Positions 53,812-62,722 of a stretch of 64,000 nucleotides of DNA are shown in pieces. A model generated the notes under the pieces. The model did no database searches. It saw only the letters and a list, made by a program, of their open reading frames with translations, and had not been told where the DNA came from. The DNA lies in assembly GCF_000014065.1 (NCBI RefSeq), contig NC_008043.1:242001-306000 (forward strand), in the 5' to 3' direction. This stretch comes from Ruegeria sp. TM1040. GTDB taxonomy: Bacteria > Pseudomonadota > Alphaproteobacteria > Rhodobacterales > Rhodobacteraceae. Positions within the stretch are counted from its first letter, which is position 1. Every line of letters starts with the position of its first letter. A program made the translations under genes and the position numbers.

Positions 53812-54080
53812 ATGCCTGCGTCCTTTTCGGCGACGGGTACAAGGAATACTTCCTGCTCGCCAAATTCCTCTTCAGAGAGGCTGTAAATGGCCTGCTCCAG
53901 AAACGGCGATTTGGGCCCTTGCCACAGCGTAGAGAACGCCCCACCCTCCCGCTCACCGGATCCCATCACCTTCACTTCGATCAGCGACAGGTACACGTCT
54001 TCAGGCTCGGATCGTACAGCGAAGGTCCGGTTCAGCAATGCTTCGAAATCCGCAGAGGTAAGCGTGCGCAGAGTGGACAT
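53787..54080 (-). CDS. Small conserved protein, DUF6916-like
   Basis: A 97-residue soluble protein: LTSADFEALLNRTFAV start, EVKVMGSGEREGGAFSTLWQ core with predicted beta strands and FLVPVAEKDAGIQYEAVF end. The pattern fits small beta proteins that accompany tail-collar genes (DUF6916, recalled, not searched). Transcribed against the collar operon; RBS GGAGAA. Role unknown. Confidence 0.65.
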   Translation of the reverse strand: MSTLRTLTSADFEALLNRTFAVRSEPEDVYLSLIEVKVMGSGEREGGAFSTLWQGPKSPFLEQAIYSLSEEEFGEQEVFLVPVAEKDAGIQYEAVFT

Positions 54081-54381
54081 GGGTTCTCCTGTGCAAATGC
54101 ATCAATAAGGCGCCACGAATGCGCAACTTATACGAGGGTAAACCGATGCTCCCGCAACCGTAAAGTCTGTTTTGGCATCTGCCGAACAGTTCCGCACCCG
54201 CAGACACTCGGAATAGATACAGGCCTACAGTTTCCCGGATCACGACGGCCTGCTGGCACATGAGACCAATCGGGATCAGGCGCGATAGCCAGGCCAACAT
54301 GCCCGCGCATAGCGATATCCGGCGATGCACGAACAGGCCGCTTCGCCTATGAGCGGCTTTGACATTTCAACGCATCTCCAA
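54081..54381. other. Intergenic region without recognised gene
   Basis: About 300 bp. The only structure is the hairpin at 54337-54357. Small frames on both strands have no domain or RBS. Confidence 0.4.
54337..54357. terminator. GCCGCT hairpin downstream of acidic-protein gene
   Basis: GCCGCT (54337-54342) and AGCGGC (54352-54357) form a 6-bp stem 25 bp beyond the end of the acidic-protein gene. A short T run (TTT) follows only on the + strand. Weak. Confidence 0.35.
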
Positions 54382-55275
54382 CTAGACAAATTCGTAGTCG
54401 TCCGCCTCGCTAAACTCTTCGGCTGTGGCTTCTGCCTCTGGGTCCATATCGATGGAGAGCGCCGCCAAAAGGTCGGCCCCGTCTGTGCCGCTCTCGGCCT
54501 CATACGCGTCAAGCGCAGCATAGTAGGCGTCAAGCACCTCTTCAGTGCTTTGGAAACCGGCCTCGGGGGCGTCAAACCGGAACACCTCCTGCAGCGTGCC
54601 ATTTTCATCCGTCTCGTAAAAGGCAACGCCCTCTAGCAGATCTACATCGCCCCAAACCGTGTCCGAGGCATAGTAAGAAAGGTAGTTTTCAAAGGTTGGC
54701 TCCGTGCCTTCAGGCAGAGCGGTCACACCATAGGGGTTAGGATCGGGTTCCTGATCAAGGATCCAAGTGCCGCTCAGCGGCTCGCCTGTTTCAGAGAACT
54801 CCCACCCGAAGAAAACCTTCTCATAAGTTGGCTCCACAGGATCTACGGGCTCTTCGGGATCATCGGAGACCGCCTTGATAGAGCCATCTTCCGTAGTGGT
54901 CGATGTGGCGCGGATGCCAAAAATGTCGACCTCATCAAGGGACTCGGCCCCCAATTCGACGGTCAGCGTATCGCCTTCATGAAGATAGGTTTCCTTTTCA
55001 TCCCCCTCTGCCCCCAGACCAGGATCGCTCAACGCGACGGCATCGTCCCATTGGATCTTTTCACCCTCAAGGCTGGTTCCGTTGAGGTTGAGCGGCCCAC
55101 TCAGGTTTTCGCTGGTGCCCGAAAATTCATCATCGCCATAATAGAGCGCGTTCACATCCATGCTGCCCTCGGTCAGAGTGATGTCAGCGAGGATTTTGCC
55201 ATCTTCTTCGTAGAGCGAAACCGTGTAGGACAACCCTTCGACTTCGTAGGTAAATATTTTTGCATAATCAGGCAC
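54382..55275 (-). CDS. Highly acidic hypothetical protein
   Basis: A 297-residue protein dominated by Asp and Glu with very few Lys/Arg, no Cys and no signal peptide. It has beta-like repeats such as EVEGLSYTVSLYEEDGKILA and a Pro-rich hinge at about 140-155 (DPEEPVDPVEPTYE). The C-terminus is helical and acidic (EATAEEFSEADDYEFV). Such composition is common in secreted calcium-binding or surface proteins exported by type I systems, but no RTX nonapeptides are visible. RBS AAGGAGAA. I cannot assign a function; it is next to the collar cluster. Confidence 0.7.
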   Translation of the reverse strand: MPDYAKIFTYEVEGLSYTVSLYEEDGKILADITLTEGSMDVNALYYGDDEFSGTSENLSGPLNLNGTSLEGEKIQWDDAVALSDPGLGAEGDEKETYLHEGDTLTVELGAESLDEVDIFGIRATSTTTEDGSIKAVSDDPEEPVDPVEPTYEKVFFGWEFSETGEPLSGTWILDQEPDPNPYGVTALPEGTEPTFENYLSYYASDTVWGDVDLLEGVAFYETDENGTLQEVFRFDAPEAGFQSTEEVLDAYYAALDAYEAESGTDGADLLAALSIDMDPEAEATAEEFSEADDYEFV

Positions 55276-55398
55276 TTGGTTCTCCTTTTCGGGACGCGCG
55301 CGGCACTGGTCAGATCAGACTCTCCAGAGGAGAAGCTTCATGAATGTTGCCATTTCAAGGTACCAAAATTGACACAAAATTGCCTTGATTTGTTGGGA

Positions 55399-55418
55399 AA
55401 CAATAGCACCCTATTGTT
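55399..55418. promoter_or_regulatory. AACAATAG palindrome upstream of acidic-protein gene
   Basis: AACAATAG-CACC-CTATTGTT has perfect 8-bp arms, 124 bp upstream of the acidic-protein start and in an AT-rich pocket. It may be an operator or part of a terminator for the regulator gene that ends at 55512. Confidence 0.45.
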
Positions 55419-55511
55419 GACCCACCTCTTGGAATGTTGGGATCAACCAGTGGCGCTCCAGATGTCGCGCCCCATCGGTCGACCGCGCGCCCGGTACCTT
55501 GGGCATTCTTC

Positions 55512-56483
55512 TTATCTTGCGGACTTCACCCAGGGCCTTTCCTGAGTACGCGTGTCGCGAAGGGTGCGCCCGTAGAGACCTACAAAGGAGCGGCCAAGCG
55601 ACGAAGCGGAAGAGAACCCGCAACGATGGGCAATTTGCTCAAGGCTCAGATGTGTTTCCTCCGAGAGATAGCGTGCATGCTGCAGCCGCAGTATTTTGTA
55701 ATACTTACCGGGCGTCATACCCAATTCACGCTGAAACGCGCGTGCAAGCGTGCGCTCAGAGAGCGAGACTTGCTTGGCCAATTCAGCCGTACTGAGCGGT
55801 GACTCAATGCGCTCTGCCATCAGGTTCACCGCCTCGAGCACCTTTGGTGAGCCTCTCTGCTCCAACCGCGCAGCGCCCCGGTTCAGCTCCGACTGGCGCG
55901 AGGGATCATAGACAAACATCGTCGATGCCCCAAAGGCCGCGGCGGAGCCATAAAGCTCCTGAATGAGGCTAAGCATCATGTCGAGCGCCGTGCTGGCGCC
56001 ACCACAGGTGAGGAACGCACCAGAGCGTACAAACCGGGCGGTGGATACTTCGGTCTTGGGGAAGGTCTCGCTGAACGCCTCCAACTCTTGCCAGTGGATC
56101 GTCGCGGCCTGGCCCTCCAAAACGCCCGCCGCCGCCAGCAGCCAGGCGGCCGTGTCCAGCGCCAGCACCCGCTCGGCCTGACGGGTGGCGGTCCTGAGTT
56201 TGGCCAAGAGCGTCGGCGTCACCTGATCCCGCACATGGTACCCCGCAACCAGCACCAGAGTGCGGTTGGTCTCACCCTCGTCAAAGCTTCCATCGGGGGT
56301 GATCTGCAATCCGCTGGAGCTGCGGACCGGCGCGCCGTCCAGCGTGGTGACGCGCCAACCGGAAACCTCTTGGCCTGAGTTCATCCGCACATCGCGCAGG
56401 GGTTCCATGGCGCTCGCCAGCACCATGTTGGAGAACCCCTCAAACAGCAGAAATTCAAAAATAGGCGGCGATTTTGGCGGCAT
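55512..56483 (-). CDS. GlxA-family AraC regulator, CdhR-like
   Basis: A 323-residue regulator with an N-terminal DJ-1/PfpI-like amidotransferase fold (about 5-190; FEFLLFEGFSNMVLASAMEPL start) and a C-terminal AraC double HTH (about 220-312; STAELAKQVSLSERTLARAF and LEQIAHRCGFSSASSLGRSF). Carnitine regulator CdhR of Pseudomonas has this architecture. The gene is divergent from the carnitine operon, so it most likely activates that operon in response to carnitine. Start at 56483 (MPPKSPPIF); the long upstream frame crosses the divergent promoter and is rejected. Confidence 0.88.
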   Translation of the reverse strand: MPPKSPPIFEFLLFEGFSNMVLASAMEPLRDVRMNSGQEVSGWRVTTLDGAPVRSSSGLQITPDGSFDEGETNRTLVLVAGYHVRDQVTPTLLAKLRTATRQAERVLALDTAAWLLAAAGVLEGQAATIHWQELEAFSETFPKTEVSTARFVRSGAFLTCGGASTALDMMLSLIQELYGSAAAFGASTMFVYDPSRQSELNRGAARLEQRGSPKVLEAVNLMAERIESPLSTAELAKQVSLSERTLARAFQRELGMTPGKYYKILRLQHARYLSEETHLSLEQIAHRCGFSSASSLGRSFVGLYGRTLRDTRTQERPWVKSAR

Positions 56484-56513
56484 CTGCGTAGTTTCTGTCC
56501 AAAACTGTATAAA

Positions 56514-56539
56514 CGTTACGTCACTTGATGCGTTACGCA
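56514..56539. promoter_or_regulatory. Repeated CGTTACG boxes in the carnitine control region
   Basis: CGTTACG occurs at 56514-56520 and 56531-56537 (17-bp period), the second inside the palindrome TGCGTTACGCA (56529-56539). Direct repeats of this spacing are typical for AraC-type regulators. They lie between the divergent regulator gene and the acetoacetyl-CoA synthetase gene. Binding by the GlxA-family protein is inference. Confidence 0.55.
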
Positions 56540-56611
56540 GTCTGCAAGTCAAGTCGTTTGGCCCAATCCGAACCGCTCGCAGGCACCCGCTCTCTAGACC
56601 CCGATGCCCCC

Positions 56612-58558
<1,947 letters not shown>

Positions 58559-58577
58559 CCCTCGACGGAGCGAGACC

Positions 58578-59495
58578 ATGCCCCTAAACATGAACCGAGA
58601 CGTCTTTATCACTGCCGCCGTAACCGGCTCTGGCGGCACCCAGGACAAGTCCCCTCATGTGCCCCGCTCGCCCAAAGAGATCGCCGCCTCCGCTATCGAA
58701 GCAGCCCGAGCAGGCGCTGCGGTGGTCCACTGCCACGTGCGCGACCCGGAAACCGGCGCGCCCTCTCGTCGACTTGAGCTTTACCGCGAACTCACGGATC
58801 GCATCCGCGACTCCGAAGTGGACGTGGTGCTGAACCTGACCGCGGGCATGGGCGGCGACATCGTATTTGGATCCACCGAAGCACCGCTGCCGGTCAACGA
58901 GGCCGCAACAGACATGATCGGTGCCACCGAGCGGATGGCCCATATCGCCGAATGCCTGCCGGAAATCTGTACTCTTGATTGCGGCACCATGAACTTTGCC
59001 GAGGCGGATTACGTGATGACTAACACGCCCGGCATGTTGCGGGCGATGGGACAGATGATGACGGATCTGGGTGTCAAACCCGAGATCGAGGCCTTTGACA
59101 CAGGACATCTGTGGTTTGCCAAGCAACTGGTCAAAGAAGGTATCCTGGAGCCAAACGCGCTGGTCCAGCTTTGTATGGGGGTGCCCTGGGGGGCACCGAA
59201 TGACCTCAACACCTTTATGGCGATGGTCAACAATGTGCCGTCGGACTGGACCTGGTCGGCGTTTTCGCTGGGCCGGGATCAGATGCCCTTTGCCGCAGCG
59301 TCGGTTTTGGCAGGCGGCAATGTGCGCGTCGGCCTTGAGGACAACCTGTTCCTCGACAAAGGCGTGCTGGCCACCAATGCCCAGCTGGTCGAGCGCGCCG
59401 TCAGCGTGATCGAAGGCATGGGCGCCAAAATCGTCGGCCCCGATGCAGTCCGCGAAAAACTGGGCCTCACCAAACGTGCGCCGGTGGCGGCATGA
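58578..59495 (+). CDS. BKACE 3-dehydrocarnitine cleavage enzyme
   Basis: A 305-residue beta-keto acid cleavage enzyme (former DUF849). The metal-binding VVHCHVRDPETGAPS (His-x-His near residue 50), NLTAGMGGD, CGTMNFAEAD and GVPWGAPNDL motifs and the late GGNVRVGLEDN with the metal Glu are all visible. BKACE enzymes transfer an acetyl group from acetyl-CoA, here giving betainyl-CoA and acetoacetate from 3-dehydrocarnitine. The substrate is assigned from its place between aacS and carnitine dehydrogenase. No truncation. Confidence 0.92.
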   Translation: MPLNMNRDVFITAAVTGSGGTQDKSPHVPRSPKEIAASAIEAARAGAAVVHCHVRDPETGAPSRRLELYRELTDRIRDSEVDVVLNLTAGMGGDIVFGSTEAPLPVNEAATDMIGATERMAHIAECLPEICTLDCGTMNFAEADYVMTNTPGMLRAMGQMMTDLGVKPEIEAFDTGHLWFAKQLVKEGILEPNALVQLCMGVPWGAPNDLNTFMAMVNNVPSDWTWSAFSLGRDQMPFAAASVLAGGNVRVGLEDNLFLDKGVLATNAQLVERAVSVIEGMGAKIVGPDAVREKLGLTKRAPVAA

Positions 59496-59550
59496 GCCGC
59501 GCAAGGCCCCTGCCCCGCAAGGGTACGCAGTTTCCCCGAAAGGATAGATC

Positions 59551-60546
59551 ATGAAAACAGCAGCAATCATCGGTGGTGGTGTAATCGGGGGCGGTTGGGC
59601 TGCGCGGTTCTTGCTCAATGGCTGGGATGTGCGCGTATTCGACCCCGACCCGGAGGCAGTGCGCAAAATCAACGAAGTGCTGGCCAATGCCCGTCGCTCG
59701 CTGCCCTCGCTCTATGACAAGGCACTACCGGCCGAAGGCGCGTTGACCTTCCACTCAGTAATGGCCGAGGCGGTGGCAGAGGCCGCGTGGATTCAGGAAA
59801 GCGTGCCGGAGCGGCTCGATCTCAAACACAAGATCCACGCACAGATCGAGGAACATGCGCCCAAGAGCGCGATCATCGGGTCCTCGACGTCCGGCTTCAA
59901 GCCCTCTGAACTCAACGCCAAAGGCGCGCGCGCCGTTGTGGCCCACCCCTTCAACCCGGTCTATCTTCTGCCGCTGGTCGAGCTGGTGGGCGATGCCGAC
60001 AGCTGCGCACAGGCCTCGGATCTGCTGCGCGAGGTGGGGATGTACCCGCTGACCGTGCGCAAGGAAATCGACGCGCATATCGCCGACCGGCTGCTGGAAG
60101 CCGTCTGGCGTGAGGGCCTGTGGCTGATCAAGGACGGCATCTGCACCACCGAAGAGCTCGACGAGTCGATCCGAATGGGCTTTGGCCTCAGGTGGGCTCA
60201 GATGGGGCTTTTTGAAACCTACCGCATTGCGGGCGGCGAAGCAGGTATGAAGCATTTCATGGCGCAGTTCGGCCCAGCACTGGTATGGCCCTGGACCAAG
60301 CTGATGGATGTGCCGGAGTTCACCGAGGAGCTTGTCGATCTGATCGCGGGCCAGTCGGACGCTCAATCCGGCCATTTGTCTATCCGCGCGCTGGAACGTC
60401 TGCGCGACGACAACCTCGTTGGCATGATGCGCGCGCTGAAGAAATCCGGCAGCGGTGCGGGAGGTGTCATCAACACTCACGAGGCAACGCTTCCGGTGCC
60501 GGCCCCAGTTGAACTGCCAATCACCGTTAGCCGCCCGGTTCCGTAG
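59551..60546 (+). CDS. L-carnitine dehydrogenase (domain of a fusion cut by TAG)
   Basis: A 331-residue 3-hydroxyacyl-CoA-dehydrogenase-type enzyme: Rossmann loop IGGGVIGGGWAARF (about 6-19), SSTSGFKPSEL (about 112) and VVAHPFNPVYLLPLVELVGD (about 128), with a C-terminal helical dimer domain to about residue 310. It oxidises L-carnitine to 3-dehydrocarnitine with NAD. The frame closes at TAG 60544-60546; the same frame continues at once into a HotDog thioesterase. In several relatives these two are one fused protein. The dehydrogenase part looks complete and may work on its own. Confidence 0.9.
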   Translation: MKTAAIIGGGVIGGGWAARFLLNGWDVRVFDPDPEAVRKINEVLANARRSLPSLYDKALPAEGALTFHSVMAEAVAEAAWIQESVPERLDLKHKIHAQIEEHAPKSAIIGSSTSGFKPSELNAKGARAVVAHPFNPVYLLPLVELVGDADSCAQASDLLREVGMYPLTVRKEIDAHIADRLLEAVWREGLWLIKDGICTTEELDESIRMGFGLRWAQMGLFETYRIAGGEAGMKHFMAQFGPALVWPWTKLMDVPEFTEELVDLIAGQSDAQSGHLSIRALERLRDDNLVGMMRALKKSGSGAGGVINTHEATLPVPAPVELPITVSRPVP

Positions 60547-60972
60547 AGCTGGACCGACTACAACGGGCACATGAACGAGGCACATTACACCGAAGCATCG
60601 GCGCAGGCGACCGACCGTTTCATGGAACTGATCGGCGCGGATGCGGACTATATCGCCGCAGGTCAAAGCTATTTCACCGTCGAGAACCACGTGCGCTTCC
60701 TCGATGAACTGCACGAGGGCGATGCGCTGACCGTGACCACTCAGGTGCTGCAGGGGACCGGCAAAAAGATGCACCTGTTCCACCGCCTGTTCGGCCCTGC
60801 GGGCAAGCTGGCGGCAACTGTGGAAACGCTGCTCCTGCACATGGACCTGAACGCGCGCGCCACCTCGCTGCCCTCGCCAGAAGTAGCGGACAAGCTGACA
60901 TCCTATGCCGCCGCTCACGCGGGACTGCCGCTGCCGGAAGGCGCCGGGCGCCACGTCGGACAGCGCGGATAA
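60547..60972 (+). pseudogene. Thioesterase domain behind an in-frame TAG
   Basis: In the same frame as carnitine dehydrogenase, 141 codons encode a 4HBT HotDog thioesterase (WTDYNGHMNEAHYTE, ENHVRFLDELHEGD, HMDLNARAT), expected to hydrolyse betainyl-CoA to glycine betaine. The first in-frame start (ATG 60571) lies inside the conserved DYNGHM motif, so independent translation would lose the catalytic loop residues; no other start codon precedes it after the TAG. The domain is otherwise intact. Either a nonsense mutation, stop readthrough, or a sequencing error explains it. Confidence 0.75.
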
Positions 60973-61157
60973 CTTGGGCCCCCGGCAGCTGCGCTGTCGG
61001 GCTTTCCCTTCGCGGGCCGGATATCCTCCCCGGTTCGGCCCGCTCTTTTTGAATACCAGCGGTCGGAGAACGCACGAACACCACACCGCCCGAACAACGG
61101 GCTGCCCGCGGCGGAGGACAACGAGGGCAATACCAACCAGATCAAAGGGAGGACTGA

Positions 61158-62633
61158 ATGTCTGATAACAACTCCAAGAGCCACCTGGTGGCGAAGTCCG
61201 GCTTCTTTGCCGGTCTCCATCCGGGGATGGGCACTGCCGCAAAAGGAATGATCGCCTTTTTTGTCATCTTCACCGTGTTGAACGTGGACTTGGCAAGCGG
61301 GCTATACGCGTCCGTGCGCGCCTGGATCGAAGGCTGGTTCAGCTGGTATTACATTTCGCTGCTGATCGGCGTGATGTTCTTCTGCTTCTGGCTGATGGGG
61401 TCGCGATTTGGCAAGTTGCGGCTTGGAGAGGACGACTCGCGCCCCGAGTTTGGCAAGTTCAGCTGGTTTGCGATGCTGTTTTCGGCCGGGATCGGTGTCG
61501 GCATCCTGTTCTTTGGCGTGGCAGAGCCGATCTTCTACTTCGACAATTCCGGCGCCTTTGGGTATCCCAATAACCCACACGCCGATATGGCGGGCCATAT
61601 GGACATGGACATGTTGCGCGCCCGGGACGCGATGCGGGTGGCGTTCTTCCACTGGGGTTTTCACGGTTGGGCGCTGTATGTGCTGGTCGGCTTGTGTCTC
61701 GCCTATTTCGGGTTTCGCAAACGGCTTCCTCTGACCATGCGCTCCACGCTCTATCCGATCCTAGGCGAGCGGATTTACGGCCCGTGGGGGCATCTTGTGG
61801 ACTTGCTGGCGGTGTTTGGTTCGGTGTTTGGCATTGCAACCTCGCTGGGACTGGGCTCCACGCAGATCGCGACGGGATTGAACGTGCTGTTCGGATTGGA
61901 AGTAACCCTGACCCTGAAAATCGTGCTTATCGTGATCGTATCTGTCATCGCCACTGCCTCGACCGTATCAGGCGTTGCCCGCGGCATCCGCTTTATCTCG
62001 GAATGGAACATCTGGCTTTCGATCGCTCTGCTCTTGGGGTTCCTGGTTTTGGGACCAGCAAAATGGCTGATGGCGTTCTTCATCACCTCAGTCGGGGACT
62101 ACCTGTGGCACTTCATCCCGATGGGATACTGGACCGCAACCGAAGAACCAAATGTCGCCTGGCAGGGCGGTTGGACCATCTTCTATTGGGGGTGGTGGAT
62201 CGCCTGGGCACCGCTGGTGGGCATGTTTATCGCGCGGATTTCCTATGGCCGCACCATCCGTGAGTTCATGGTTGGGGTGCTCTGCGTGCCGACCATTGCC
62301 GTCTTCTTCTGGCTCTGCATCTTCGGCGGCACCGCGATCTGGCAAGAGATGCACATGGCCGGTGGACCAGCGGCTGAAGGCGGCGCAGGCATCATTGCGA
62401 CCGTCCGCAATTGGGAGTTGCCTGGAGCGCTTTACGGCACCATTGCCAACATCGGCGAGACGTCCTGGATGGGTGACATGAGCTGGACCGCCTGGCCGAT
62501 GTCGCTGCTGGCCAACCTCTCCATGTTTGAGCGTGGCGCGAAGGATCTTGTGGTCTTTATGGACGATCTGGAGAGTGTGGTTGGGTCGGGCCGCAAGCTC
62601 ACGGCAAACGAGCTTCGCAAACGCATTCAGTGA
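61158..62633 (+). CDS. BCCT-family carnitine/betaine transporter, odd C-terminus
   Basis: A 491-residue secondary transporter. Residues 1-390 show the BCCT core with about nine helices, including the glycine-rich FSAGIGVGILFFGVAEPI, FFHWGFHGWALY, and the tryptophan-rich TIFYWGWWIAWAPLVGMFIA segment. The last 100 residues have no hydrophobic helix, whereas BCCT proteins normally have three more and a TSSDSGS motif there. The tail (MFERGAKDLVVF, then LRKRIQ) is polar. An internal deletion or a fusion is suspected, which would probably inactivate transport. RBS GGGAGGA. Last gene of the carnitine operon. Confidence 0.82.
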   Translation: MSDNNSKSHLVAKSGFFAGLHPGMGTAAKGMIAFFVIFTVLNVDLASGLYASVRAWIEGWFSWYYISLLIGVMFFCFWLMGSRFGKLRLGEDDSRPEFGKFSWFAMLFSAGIGVGILFFGVAEPIFYFDNSGAFGYPNNPHADMAGHMDMDMLRARDAMRVAFFHWGFHGWALYVLVGLCLAYFGFRKRLPLTMRSTLYPILGERIYGPWGHLVDLLAVFGSVFGIATSLGLGSTQIATGLNVLFGLEVTLTLKIVLIVIVSVIATASTVSGVARGIRFISEWNIWLSIALLLGFLVLGPAKWLMAFFITSVGDYLWHFIPMGYWTATEEPNVAWQGGWTIFYWGWWIAWAPLVGMFIARISYGRTIREFMVGVLCVPTIAVFFWLCIFGGTAIWQEMHMAGGPAAEGGAGIIATVRNWELPGALYGTIANIGETSWMGDMSWTAWPMSLLANLSMFERGAKDLVVFMDDLESVVGSGRKLTANELRKRIQ

Positions 62634-62722
62634 TCCTCCATGGGCCTTTTCGAGATCTTTCTGAGTGACCGTCGCATGCCCGTCCAAGCTCGATGATCTC
62701 CCTCCCATAGAAAGGTGGCGTG

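Noticed and set aside
59755-61242. 495-residue minus-strand open frame across the carnitine genes
   Set aside because: It is antisense to clear dehydrogenase and thioesterase coding sequence and has no domain of its own.
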